Assembly: GCA_036897095.1 (NCBI GenBank)
Contig: JAYMSP010001213.1
Location: forward strand, 1-34,790
Length of the DNA: 34,790 nucleotides
Direction: 5' to 3'
DNA from: Plantago elongata
Lineage: Eukaryota; Streptophyta; Magnoliopsida; Lamiales; Plantaginaceae
In this document: positions 1-10,872 of the stretch, piece by piece
Numbering within the stretch: position 1 is the stretch's first letter
How the letters are laid out: every line of letters starts with the position of its first letter
The notes under the pieces: model-generated
The model's input: only the letters and a program-made list of their open reading frames with translations
What the model was told of the DNA's origin: nothing
Databases searched by the model: none
Position numbers and translations under genes: made by a program

Positions 1-1368
1 TAATGAACTTGGCCCAAGTTATGTAGATGAGCCTTGAATGTAGTCCAAAGGTTAGAGCCCAAATGAAGTGTATTGGAGGGTCGGTCTCTTGACTTTGGTG
101 GAATCGAACTTATTTGAAACTTGGGGTCAGACCTCCTTTGGGATCCGGGTAGAGCGTCAAATCTCATAACGTACTTAAGTCGTCTTAATCCATCAATCCT
201 TAGGTCGGACGTATTAGTACATATCAAGGTATTCGCTACTTGAGTTAAAAAACAAATAGCATTATAAGAATGGCGTCAATTTCACTAAGCTACAATCAAT
301 TAATCTAATTCTATTATATTATTGATTGCAACTAGCTGTTAGATTGAAGCAAGTCAAAAAGACATTTTGGTTTCTAAAGAGCAAATGCTTAATCTAATAT
401 TGATATTGTCGGATTACACATCGAACGTAATATCACAATAGACAATTAATTTTAAAAAATCATAGTAATCGAATCTTGCATATGAAAACCGCATAAACCC
501 TCAACATGCTTGAATTAGTCACCACCTCAAAAGGGTGTTTAGCAACTCATGTTATGCAAAGACATAATCAATAAAGCAATTAAACAATCAACACAAATAA
601 TTAATATTATAAACAAAAGAATTGAGCGATAAATCAACTTACCTTCGTTGTCACTCTAGATTTGGCGTTCGATGTGATCGTAAACAAAACGGATGCCAGT
701 ATATCGACAATGGCGTCTGCCACCAGATTGCTTGGTGTCCACCAAACTTTTATGTGTGGTTTGGCGTACGCCACCCCTTAAATGACATTCCCTGACTCTT
801 CTAAAAAATTATGAATATTTTTATCCTTTTTACTCGATTTTACTCGTTTTAACTTCAATTTTTGGTATTTGGCTTCCCTGTTCCACTTCTAACAACCATA
901 CGAAGCATTAGGACTTCCATATCCTCCAGATGCACGCAAAATAACACTAGAAAAATGTAAGTATTAGTCACACTTCACTTAGTAACATTTCTAGTCAAAT
1001 ATAGGTGAAGATATAACAGTGACATTACATCAGTAATATTTGGTGCATTTCGATTGGGATGTTAGTAAATTATGAATAGGTGAAATTTTAACAAAATGTC
1101 AATAGATGTATATATAAAATTAATCTAAATGTATATATAATTGAAACAATGAAACTAAGAACAAATAACAAAACAAGTGAAAAGACTCTAGGAAAACAAC
1201 TAAATCTATGGATATCAAAAAGACGGTAAAAAAGATCAGATGAGACTTATCAAATTCCACAAATCGAACCCTTGCTTGTCCTGAATCACATACTCCTATG
1301 AGAAACCTAGAAAGAAAAAAAACACATTGACACATAATAAAGTCTAGCTCCCAAGTTATCAAGTCTAA
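1..1368. other. Intergenic, no gene seen
   Basis: No open frame here resembles a known protein. The stretch is mostly AT-rich. Around 705-775 a slightly GC-richer part carries TGGCGTCTGCCACC and then TGGCGTACGCCACC; the second contains a perfect 12-bp palindrome. This might be a transposon remnant, but no ends could be found. Confidence 0.5.
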
Positions 1369-3040
1369 CTAAAACTTGAAGTGTTTCTTCTTTGATTTGA
1401 TGTCCTTATCCTGCATCTTGCGTTTCCTTTTCTTCTCGTTCTCAGCAACCATGTCACTGAAATCTTCCCGCTGCGTACGCAGCTTCTCTTCCTCTCTGGC
1501 TTCCACATATTTGGCTGGCAGAACATTATCCATGGCGTCCATCTCTTCGGGTGCCAATGTGACATCAACCTGATTTGATTTCTGTCCTCTCAGCAATAGC
1601 ACCAGTTGTATCCTGTGCGCCAGTATTGATCAAGTACGTATGGCCTGGTGCAAGTAATGTTCCTAGAGATATCTTCTCTTCTTTTTCTTCAAGAACTTGG
1701 TAGAGAGGCCTATCCGGCTCCTACCTTTGTTGCTTTCGGAGCTCAATAACATCAGGAGTTTCAACACCGGTAGGAATGCTTGATAGGCTGTCCACAGATT
1801 GTATGCCATCCTCCCTTTCCTCATCCTCCATCTGTTTTTCCTCGACCTCCTCCTCCTCTTCCTCCATCTGGTCTTCCTCGTCCTCCAAGTCACCCCAGTG
1901 CTTAGTCTTATCAACCGGTTCACCATCATAATTTTCTTCGTCCTGTAGCAGGACGCCAAATACATCCCCATAGAGCGGGCAACCATATTTATCAACGGGT
2001 GGTTTTCCCCAGTCTCCATGCCCATACCCAAATTTAGCTCCAACCGGAATAGGAGCATTTAGACCTGGAATTTTGAGATGAGGATACGAAGGTGGAGGCC
2101 CATATCTCTGCATATTGATTAGCCAAGGCGGAGGGGCACCTTCAGACATGCCAAGAGCTTCCTTCAACTCCTGCGATAGAGTCCCCGGTTTCATATCTCT
2201 ATGTTTTACCTCAAACTCTTTTCCCTCATAATACAAATCACCATGCGATGTCAATTTGGGCTTATTCAGATGCTGCTTGGAGAAAGCATCATGGAGAACA
2301 TGATAATCAATGTCCATTATTCCCATTCTTGGTTGCATCCTCTCGCGTTGCTTTTGTTTTAACTTTCTACTATCTTCCTTTTCTATGTATGCTTGTCTCA
2401 TTTTTTCAATTCCTCAATTCCTGTAGCAGCAATGAAATCCGGAAGTTGAAAAGGCTGCTTCTCAATACCTCGCTTCCCCTGCAAAAAATTTCTCCTCTGA
2501 CACCAGTGTCATGGTACGGCAACTGTGTTCCTATACGACTTGAGGAACACCAACAGCTTAGGGTCTGGTGCAGTTGCATCCCATACCTCAACAACATCAG
2601 GCCTTGAACTAAATAGTTTAAGTTCCGCAATCTTCATTCTGCGTTCAAGCTTTTTCTTCTTGTTAGATACACCCTCCTCCTTTTGTTCGATATCATCCTG
2701 TTCAGAATCTGAGTCGTTCTTTTTCCTAGAAATCACATCTGAAAGTGCATCATCTTTTTTATCATCATCATCCGCAGTTGCAGCAGGTTCAGTGAATTTG
2801 AATTTCTCAAAAACTTGAACTCTTCGTCGAACTCACCATCTAAGTCCGCCTTCTCTGGCACATACTCAATCTCTACAGACTCATGTACCATTTGAGGATC
2901 GGAGTTTTCCTTTGCAGCAGCTACGGTTTGGTATTTGTTCTTCTTCTGTCTCCGCCTCCTCCTACGACGCTTGGTATCCTTGGATTTTTTGGTAGGTTTC
3001 GAATCTCTGTTCACGAGAAATTCAACAGGTTCAGTTGACT
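1369..3040 (-). pseudogene. SF3B2: Processed pseudogene of splicing factor SF3B2 (SAP145/CUS1)
   Basis: The intact protein is a U2 snRNP SF3b subunit that helps anchor U2 at the branch site. Read on the minus strand, nearly the whole protein can be followed with no introns: an Arg-rich N-terminal patch (about 2985-2940), the motif EIEYVPEKADLD, the DUF382 core (WDATAPDPKLLVFLKSYRN, about 2620-2520), the PSP domain (PPPWLINMQRYGPPPSYPHL, about 2130-2075), an acidic stretch, and a Lys-rich C-terminus ending at 1369. The frame is broken repeatedly: a frameshift near 2813, a stop at 2509-2511 where Arg is expected, a frameshift near 2402, a stop near 1720 where Lys is expected, and a short deletion with frameshift near 1600. 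Lack of introns across this length points to a retrocopy. I found no clear poly(A) tract or target duplication, so the copy is probably old. The upper boundary is approximate. Confidence 0.9.
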
Positions 3041-4135
3041 TTTGGATTTTGATGTAATCTTCAAATTCGTGTAGTGTAAAATTGTGGATGAATATGTAAT
3101 AATTTGAAATTGAGGTACTAATTGATAAGTGAGTAAATTTAAGGGGTATCTGTAATTTTTTCATGTAAATAATTAAAACAGTTTATTTATTTGAATTGTT
3201 TGTAACCCTTCAAACATTAAAGGGTAATTCGAGATGAGGACAAATCAGATGGTGGGTTTTTGTAAACATCCCATAAATAAATTAAGGATATGTCAGCTCA
3301 ATTCATCAATTCTTTCTTTAATTCTTCAGTTTGTTAGTTCAATTCTTCAATTCGTTAATTTTTTCTACGGTTCATGGTATAATTTGTATGTTCGCCATTA
3401 TAAGTCGTCACGTCATGTAGGATGTCATGTCAATAAGACCATAAGTAATTCTCAATTTCTTTTACCTAATTTTGTCAATTTATACGATTTTAGGATATAT
3501 TTTGCAAATTCAACATTTCACAGGACTTAAACGAAGAGGAAGTCGAGTTGGAGGACCGAAAGTGCAATTCCTCTCATTATTTGAAAATAATATTATATTA
3601 ATATATGATTCGTTAAGTTATTATATTGTACAAATAAAAGTTGAATTATTATTTTATAATATTTAGCAATCGTTGGTATCTCAACAAATGATAAAGCTAA
3701 AGCTGTGAATGGAATCTAAAGTGAGCGTGCACAACGATGAACAACGAGATAAGGTAATTGTACAACCAGAACTGGAATCTCAATAATCATCATCCCATCC
3801 CATTTGTCAGCTCACCATGACCTATTATTAGCTGTACTTGGAAACAAAGACAGCCGTTGATGCTAAACTCCATTCACTTTCTAACTTCTTGCAAACCGAT
3901 AAATTTCAAAAAGCATAAGGATCGTATCTCTCTACATAAAAAATACGACCTATATTACTAATAAATACATATATTATTAATTAAAATATTTATATTATTA
4001 ACGAAACATTTATTATTGTAGCACCAAAAACCTATATCAGTTTGGGATACAGTTTAAATGAAAAATATTTAATTTTTATACACAAAAATCACAATTTAAA
4101 TTGAATTTTTCCAATTCAAATCGTATACTAAACAG
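3041..4135. other. Intergenic, AT-rich, no gene seen
   Basis: This stretch is strongly AT-rich with short repeated phrases such as AATTCTTCAATT around 3300-3360. Small open frames at 3234-3530 and 3472-3666 have no recognisable protein character. Nothing else is supported. Confidence 0.5.
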
Positions 4136-4358
4136 TATGTGTTTTGATTAATAACATTTAATGATATTTTTTAACAATAAGTTTGTTTTTGATAAATTAT
4201 CTATAGACAAGAGACTTGCTCTTAAAAAATATGATAGGGCAGTGTAATTCATAAATAAAATGAGCAACTACCCTAAAATATGGTCTCTAGATAATTTATT
4301 AAAAGACGGATTTATATTTTATAAAAAAATTATCAATGTTATCAATCAAAACACATGT
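4136..4358. mobile_element. Fold-back MITE upstream of the EDR2-like gene
   Basis: The two ends are long imperfect inverted repeats. TGTGTTTTGATTAATAACAT starts at 4138. The reverse complement of the right end (about 4357 down) begins TGTGTTTTGATTGATAACAT, one mismatch in 20. A second matching block further in is ATAAATTATCTATAGAC (about 4193-4209) against the reverse complement ATAAATTATCTAGAGAC, one mismatch in 17. The whole is about 220 bp, AT-rich and non-coding, so it fits a small non-autonomous DNA transposon with arms of about 75 bp. Superfamily is not clear; the target duplication may be only TA. Confidence 0.65.
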
Positions 4359-4557
4359 GTTTATAAATTAAAATTTATTAATATTGTAATAAAATTTATT
4401 TCATTAATAATATAGTCATTTTAACTAATAATATAATTAGTTTTATTAACAATATAAGTTGTCTTTAAATAGTGACTATCTCTCATGAAAATTTGTATAA
4501 TTAAAGAATCCTGGACACGGTTCATATATGATTTATTGATGTATGTATTTATATTAT

Positions 4558-4565
4558 TATAAAAA
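4558..4565 (+). promoter_or_regulatory. Candidate TATA box of EDR2-like gene
   Basis: TATAAAAA lies about 123 bp before the start codon at 4688, which would give a leader of roughly 90-100 nt. The surrounding DNA is AT-rich, so chance occurrence is possible. Confidence 0.35.
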
Positions 4566-4687
4566 TCACCAAATGTTATTTAATTAAATTTTTTTCTTTT
4601 TTTGTTTTTAATCCGTTACATTACATATTACTATTCTGGAGTAGACAGTGGACTTCTCCTCCAATCAATCATCACAAAGGGCACAGA

Positions 4688-5509
4688 ATGAAGCAACGTT
4701 CCTCCTCCACCACAACCCCGACGATGACCGGAGGGTCATTGAAACAAGTCGACCTCCACGAGGGATCCAACGGGTGGTCGTCACCGCCCGGTGACGTATT
4801 CTCCCTCCGCGGCCCCAACTACTTCAACAAAAAATTGAAAACCCCCGGCCCAACACAGTACCTCCTCAACCCGGCCGGAGTCGACTGGCTCCGATCCACC
4901 TCCAAACTCGACCACATCCTCGCCCGCCCCGATAACCTCCTCACTCAAATAAAACCCTCACCTTCTTTCATAATCGCAATCAATCTCCAAATCCCCGGCC
5001 GCGACCACCACTCGGCCGTCTTCTACTTCTCCACACACGACGACATGTCATCGAACCCGTTGCTCGAGTCGTTCGTCAACGGCTCGGACTCGTATCGGAA
5101 CAGCCGGTTCAAGATAGTGACGAACATCGTGAAAGGGCCGTGGATTGTGAAGACGACGGTGGGGAACTACTCGGCATGTTTGTTGGGGAAGGCGTTGAGG
5201 TGTTGTTATCATAGAGGGCCGAACTATTTGGAGATCGACGTGGATATTGGTAGCTCGGCGATCGCGACGGCGATATTGAGGCTGGCGTTGGGGTGTGTGG
5301 CGGCGGTGACGGTGGATATGGGGTTTTTGGTGGAGGCGCAGACGGAGGAGGAGCTGCCGGAGAGGCTGTTTGGGGCGGTGAGGATTTGTCAGATGGAGAT
5401 GAGTTCTGCTACTTTTGTTGAGAATGTTGCAGCTGGCACACCTGGCACCAAGGTTTTGCCTGTGGATACCAGTGATGATGATGATGATGAGATTCATTCA
5501 GTCATGTAA
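4688..5509 (+). CDS. EDR2 C-terminal domain (DUF1336) protein
   Basis: A single uninterrupted 273-codon frame. Residues about 30-255 form a DUF1336 domain, the C-terminal domain of ENHANCED DISEASE RESISTANCE 2. Typical pieces are FSLRGPNYFNKKLK near residue 38, a middle block with SFVNGSD and NSRFKIVTNIVKGPWIVKTT, and LRCCYHRGPNYLEIDVDIGS near residues 168-187. Full EDR2 also has PH and START lipid-binding domains upstream. They are absent here, so this is the short stand-alone form common in plants. It ends in an acidic tail with a run of five Asp. No signal peptide is evident and I see no intron. The first ATG of the frame was chosen; it directly follows the AC-rich leader. The first half is rich in C-ending codons and the second half in G- or T-ending ones. 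The family is thought to bind lipid or act in defence, but the exact role of short members is not known to me. Confidence 0.92.
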   Translation: MKQRSSSTTTPTMTGGSLKQVDLHEGSNGWSSPPGDVFSLRGPNYFNKKLKTPGPTQYLLNPAGVDWLRSTSKLDHILARPDNLLTQIKPSPSFIIAINLQIPGRDHHSAVFYFSTHDDMSSNPLLESFVNGSDSYRNSRFKIVTNIVKGPWIVKTTVGNYSACLLGKALRCCYHRGPNYLEIDVDIGSSAIATAILRLALGCVAAVTVDMGFLVEAQTEEELPERLFGAVRICQMEMSSATFVENVAAGTPGTKVLPVDTSDDDDDEIHSVM

Positions 5510-6168
5510 ATTGTTGCTTCTACTACTCTTCTCAATTCATTCATCTACTTTGCTGTCAATTCACGCAATCTAGTCCCATAAATTATTTTGAAAAGTTGGA
5601 ATAAATCATTACATGGTAAAAAGTTGATTTTGAGTAATTTTTGTGCTAGATGTTAATTTTACGTGGTTATGATTTAGTGGCTATTTGGTATATAATTGTC
5701 AAGGAATTCATTTGAATATTGAAAAATTAATATATAGTGACTAAATTATAGTTGGATTGTTGAAATTAATATTTAATATAAAATTATAATTGTACAGTGG
5801 AGAAGGTTGAAAATTGAGTAAGAATTGAATGGTGAATTGAATTGTGATTGAATTAAAGTTTGAGAAATATAAATATACATTGCTATAGACTAGATAAACA
5901 AGTATATATCGAACTTAATTGTAGTTCAATCGTGATTTTAAATCAAACAATTATATTTTTCTTGAAGGTTAGTGAGGGGTAGCTTTATTTTATTTTGTCC
6001 AGTGATGAATGAATAAAGTTTGTTAATTTGTTACATGGTAGTATAAAGTTTTGTTTTAAACGTAGGAGTTATATGTGATGAGCCATAAGGAAGTCTCAAA
6101 CTGTGTCGGAGTTGAACTCGAACCTCATGTTATACTCGTTTAAGTAACAAGTTGAGCTCGAAGCTCGC
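5510..6168. other. 3' flank of EDR2-like gene, no further gene
   Basis: An AATAAA at 5600-5605, about 90 nt after the stop codon, is a plausible polyadenylation signal. The rest is AT-rich and shows no coding character. Confidence 0.4.
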
Positions 6169-6731
6169 AAATACTAATTATTTTATGGTATCTTAAATTA
6201 CTTGCAAATGACCTGAAAGATAGCATAGAGTGGAGGAACATGAGTATGAATGGGCCTGGAGTGGATCTATGGTGCTTCGGCACCACCGTTGTCGTGTTGG
6301 GCTGTGTCCAGATACTACTCAAAATGCGGATTGAGTGTCGTGAGGGTTGATGGATGTGTATATCAAACTAATACGCACCAAGATGCGGACATCGGTAAAA
6401 TAGCCACTACCGGATTTTTATCATTAATTGATGGTGGAGTATCTCCTAGTATGTAACTGTTCACGAGGGTGTCATTTCGTTCTTTGGTGGTGATGATAAA
6501 TGGTTGAGGTGAAGATTGAGCCATATCTTGGTGTTGAGATTTAGACTCTATGTTCATTTTGATGGTTGTATTTGGTTTGGATGACTTTTAGTCGAGGTTG
6601 AGAGCTTGTTCTATGGTGTAGACGATGTGTCCTATTTTTCTTTGTTATTGTTTTGTCAAGAGCATTATTTGTGCTCTTAGCTTTTATTAATAAAAAAATT
6701 TAGCCATTTAAAAAAATACTAATTATTTTAT
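6169..6731 (+). mobile_element. Retroposon with 18-bp target duplication (LINE-like tail)
   Basis: The 18-bp sequence AAATACTAATTATTTTAT occurs at 6169-6186 and again, identically, at 6714-6731. The 527 bp between them differ from the flanks in being GC-richer, and end in A-rich sequence (TTAATAAAAAAATTT at about 6688, then AAAAAA before the second repeat). Near the end, AAGAGCA and TGCTCTT form a perfect 7-bp stem with a 7-nt loop. An A-rich 3' end plus a long direct repeat is the signature of target-primed reverse transcription. The insert is therefore a 5'-truncated LINE or a retroposed transcript. I did not recognise its coding content. Confidence 0.7.
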
Positions 6732-6982
6732 TAAATTTATATTTTTATAATTATTTTTAATAGGTACCATTTTTTTTTCAAGCATCCGCAAGGACTCGCT
6801 GACTCGCCCTCTCTTTGTGTTTAGAAGCTCTTGCACCTTTAATCTGATCAAGGGGTAAAGATCCTATAGGAGGAGATCCTGATAAAATTAGGAGGAGACC
6901 CTAATAAAAATGCAATAATTTGTAAGCCATTTTCAAGTGAATATTTACCATTAACTTTTCATCTCTATGAGTTTTTTTTTTA
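6732..6982. other. AT-rich spacer
   Basis: No gene is seen. GAGGAGATCCTGATAAAATTA and AGGAGACCCTAATAAAAA-like phrases near 6870-6910 are a short local repetition only. Confidence 0.35.
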
Positions 6983-7165
6983 TAAAAAGCTCGTTACGTG
7001 AACGTGCACCTTGTCAAACAAGCTAGCTGATTTGAGAAGCTAATCAAGATAATTTGTTGGGAAAAAAACCTACCTGATTAGCTATCAGTTAATTAATTAG
7101 CTACCACCTAACAACTAACTTTTCAACTAATTTTGCAAAACAAAACCTAAGTAATAGCTTATTTC
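6983..7165 (+). repeat. Dispersed repeat, copy 1
   Basis: The block starting ATAAAAAGCTCGTTACGTGA and running through CAAACAAGCTAGCTGA (to 7030) is closely matched at 22375-22424. Weaker similarity continues about 130 bp beyond in both copies, through AGTTAATTA-rich sequence. Both copies are in plus orientation. It is probably a small transposon family; termini were not found. Confidence 0.5.
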
Positions 7166-8299
7166 TTCAGGTTTAGATCGGTCTTGTGCAAGGCAACACA
7201 TAAAAAAACAAAATAGGAAATAGACTATGTTATGTTTTACATGGTACTACGTATTATATTCTAAAAGACTAGAAATAGCACACACACTACGCGTGTAAAG
7301 CGTTTTTTTTATTGTTCAATGGTTTTCTAAGTTATATTTAATCTATCATAGGATAAAAAGTTTAATTTGGACAACTTACGTGAGACGGGTGAAGTATACC
7401 TTTTCATATATAGTAGAAACTCAATACAATAATATTCTTGGGACCGATTATAGTTTATTCTTACAAGGGTTTATTTCTGAATAAAGTTTTCATAGTAAGA
7501 GTTTATACAAAGTTTGGAAAGCAAAATATTATCACCATAGCTATTTTATATTTTTTATAGTATATTCAGTGATAAGTTTCCAATGTATAATCTTTTACTT
7601 TTTTTTTATGTATGTGTAACATGAACGAATATACAAGTTAATTGTTAAAATCGTACTGGTTGGGCAGTTTTACAAAAATGATAACTCCATGTCTTGTTTG
7701 CAAACTGCTTAACAAATTACGAATATCACTTCAATCACCAGATTTGCAAGTGAGTACTGTAATACTTATGCTTTGTTCACTTCATTTCATAAGGCATTAA
7801 TTTCGGTTCAACTGTTTAGTTCAATTAAATTCTGCTTTATTGTTTTCATATACAATTTAGTTCAATTCCATTCGGTTCACTCGATGAAAACACACGAATA
7901 CACACACAGACAATTCAGTTCACCTTTTTCTCCAGTTTCTTTATGTTTATGTCACTCCCGTTATGTTTAATGTTTGTTTAAGAAAGGGTGAATGCCTAGT
8001 TCAGCGGGATAATCAACATCAATGCTAAAATTCCAAAAGAAAAAGGCCAAATTAAACGGGACAAAAAATATCTTTTGTAAATTTAGTTCATCATGTCAAA
8101 ATTTATGTTCAACCACTCCACAACAAACTCAACATAATTTTCAAATGTTTATTCTAAAAATAATAATATTAACAATCTAGAAAACACATAAATACCAACA
8201 TTCACAATTTAAATAGAATACAAGGTTGCTATAGATGGATACCTTAATTATAACTCTATTCATTGCTTGAGTATGTGATGCATATAGATATAGGTGATT
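7166..8299. other. Intergenic, no gene seen
   Basis: AT-rich sequence with only short spurious open frames such as 7773-7970. No domain, RNA gene or structured repeat was recognised. Confidence 0.45.
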
Positions 8300-8430
8300 T
8301 AGAGGTGTGATTCGGGCTGGTACTGGGCCGGGCTGCCAAAGCTCGACCCATTTAAATGTCGGGGCGTGGCGGTTCATTATTTTTCACGGGCTAGTCGGGC
8401 TTGTTCACGGGCCGGGCCATACCGAGCCAA
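8300..8430. mobile_element. hAT-type transposon end fragment (candidate)
   Basis: A GC-rich island in AT-rich DNA begins TAGAGGTGTGATTCGGGCTG and contains several GGGCCGGGC-like phrases (8323-8337, 8408-8418). Repeats of this kind are common in the subterminal regions of plant hAT elements, whose ends often start TAGGG or TAGAGGTGT. No matching opposite end was found, so this looks like a relic. Confidence 0.35.
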
Positions 8431-8930
8431 GAAATAACAAAAAAGAAAAGAAAAAGTGGAATGGAAGGAAACTAAATAATATAAAATATACTATTACTAC
8501 TATAAGCTTCACATATCACAACAAACTAAATAAAGATGAAAGGAAAAGTAAAGGAAAGCAAAACTATCGTAATATTATAGATCGTATAAGGTCCGTTGCT
8601 CATTTCAAAAACTTCGTCATATATTCATTGTTAAATATCCACCTAAAACATACATAATAAGAGAAGTTTTCCAAAACTCAAGTTCATATTCCACACCATC
8701 TTTCTCAATCTCAACCTCTACCTTACCATCCACAATGATTGGCGCACAAAAATCGATATCAAGGCCTCGCGAAGTTTCCCGATTCCCCCTAATGACATCG
8801 GTCAAGAGCTTCACCAGAATCACCTCAGTTTCATCATGATCAACAGGTTGGGATTGGGTTCATTAGTATGTATATATTTATATAATTATTAATAAATGCT
8901 ATTTGAATAAATCATCAAACTTTTGAGCCG
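8431..8930. other. Intergenic, no gene seen
   Basis: A 68-codon minus-strand open frame at 8617-8823 has mixed composition but no family I can recognise and no supporting splice structure. Confidence 0.35.
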
Positions 8931-9027
8931 AATACTCCAATACTCGAGCTCAAGCTCAATTTTTTTTCAAGCTACAATTAAAGTCGAACGAGCCGAGCTC
9001 AAATAGCTCGATTCGTTAGCATCCCTA
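8931..9027 (-). mobile_element. hAT-type transposon end fragment (candidate)
   Basis: Read on the minus strand it starts TAGGGATGCTAACGAATCGA and continues with alternating GAGCT/GAGCC motifs (GAGCTATTTGAGCTCGGCTC). This matches the usual look of plant hAT MITE ends. The partner end was not found. It differs from the fragment at 8300, so the two are probably separate relics. Confidence 0.4.
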
Positions 9028-9539
9028 CTCCATAATGATCTGGACAACCAATTATGGTCTCTTTGTCTAGTTTATGGACTGTAAAATTTAAGTAATTACT
9101 GCTTCTGTGTACTTTTGTGCAATTGATATTGTACAATTCAACTTAAACACTAGCCCCATGCATATCGACCAAACTTCCATCCAAATCGCACTCTCTTGTA
9201 CAATTTCACCAAACAACAAACTTTCCACATGAGTATCTACTATGCAATGCCAATCATTATGTTTCATGGTCAATGTGCAATTTAACAACATAAATCTTAA
9301 TTAGATTGCTAATATGTCATTTAAAAACATAAACAGTCGAGATGTGCAGTTCACAACAATCACCATTCAAGAGGTCGTTTTTTCTTAAGGAGATGGCAAA
9401 AACCAACAGAGTATCTTGCTATAAACTATCTCAATTCCAGTCGAATATTTTTAAATAAAAGTTTAAATCAAATTGAAATAACTTAATTTCATTTAACTCA
9501 AAAAGTTCGATACCACAATGCAGTATTTGGAACATGTAT
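9028..9539. other. Intergenic, no gene seen
   Basis: No coding, RNA or repeat structure was recognised beyond short spurious open frames on the minus strand (9088-9291). Confidence 0.4.
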
Positions 9540-10480
9540 TCGCCAAAATTCGTTATTGTCTATTGGACTAGCGGGTTGATCCATTAAGGATACGGCCCAA
9601 TCCAGAGCTCACTAACAATTCCATCTTGATTGGCTTCGTACTCGGGCTAGACTATAAAGTTCGACTAGCGCACCCATCCAGTTGGATCATTCATCCAGCC
9701 AAGAAGTCGACATGCTGCCCAGGTCACTTAACTTTACAAAAGCGCCCAGCTGGTTAGCAGGTTGTTGGTTCACCTAGCCTTGCCAGACACCCGACTGGTT
9801 GACAAGCTAAACAACTCACCTTATACGACCGACCATATCAGTCTAACATGCTGACCAACTCTCACTCCCTGACTGACTCATTCAGTCCACAAGCGACCAT
9901 CGAGATATAATCTGACCCACTAACATATTCCTTGCCCGAAAAGTAGAAGAGGTGGGTATGGACTTTAATGGGGGACAATCTATATAGAGAAGCAGTCGGA
10001 AGGAGAAAGGCATCGTCTTATTCACACTACTAAAACTCTAGCTATTAGTCTTACGCCTCGATCTCCATCTCAAGCGCTCAGGCAGTCACTCGGTCGACCA
10101 AGCTCTCAAGCTGTCAGTCAGACGATCACTTTATCAAGCTGCTAGATAGTCAAATCATCAAGCTATCTACCATCACCTTCTGCTATCTCACCTTACCTTT
10201 CGTCAACCATAAGTTATCTTCCTCTCACACGGTCAGCTAGCCAATCGTCGGTAAACACCCTTCTCTGCCGAACCGACAACATGATAAGTCGACCTCCATC
10301 TCTCTCTCTCTATCTATTTGTTTATCTTCTTTCAGCCTACTAACTTGAGCGTCGGAGTCCATATGGTCGGCACCACACCAGTGTCACCTTACCTTACGTT
10401 GTTGCTATTTGTTTCCTTGTAGGTTGTCGGTGCTCCCCAATTCATTAACCTAATTTGATTGTAGATCTATGAACGTCTAC
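9540..10480 (+). mobile_element. Probable solo or truncated LTR of a Ty3-gypsy-like element
   Basis: This block of about 900 bp is clearly less AT-rich than its flanks and has no reading frame. Near its end it contains CTAACTTGAGCGTCGGAGTC (about 10339-10358), a phrase very common in the LTRs of plant Ty3-gypsy elements just after the transcription region. A possible TATA-like CTATATAGAG lies at about 9989, and CT-rich sequence at 10298-10314. No primer-binding site or internal region follows, which fits a solo LTR. Exact ends and target duplication could not be fixed. Confidence 0.5.
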
Positions 10481-10872
10481 ATAACACACACACAAATTGA
10501 ATTGGGATGTTAAACACATTACCGTTTTTACTAAACACAAGACACTTTTTTTTATATTGCAAATTAGTTGATAAAAATATAGAATTAGAACCGTTTTTAG
10601 AAAAAAAATCTCAAATTATCACATATTCGAAAATATATAAACGTGTATACACTACGATATCATAACAAATAAAACTTAATATCGTACGATCGTTAACCAT
10701 ATTATGCCGATAATGAAAAATATAATTTTTTTAATTATTTTAATATGATATTTGTAGTAGTTAATTATTAGTCAATTGTTTAATATATTTAAACTTATAA
10801 AAAATGAAAAAATTCCAAAAAGAGAGACAAAAGCTGGTTACAAATGACAAAAAACCGACCACAAGGGGCCGT
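10481..10872. other. AT-rich arm left of hairpin run
   Basis: No gene. The reverse complement of about 10780-10825 (CTTTTTGGAATTTTTTCATT) resembles the plus strand at about 11223-11245 (TTTTTTTGAATTTTTCGTGT). The two AT-rich flanks of the hairpin run may therefore be weak inverted repeats of each other. Confidence 0.35.

Noticed and set aside
5048..5497. 149-codon open frame antisense to the EDR2-like gene
   Set aside because: It mirrors a GC-rich coding region and its His/Arg/Gln-rich product has no domain. The plus strand carries a clear DUF1336 protein.
8307..8657. 116-codon open frame starting in a GC-rich island
   Set aside because: The start lies in hAT-like GGGCCGGGC repeats and the remainder is Lys/Asn-rich low-complexity sequence with no family.
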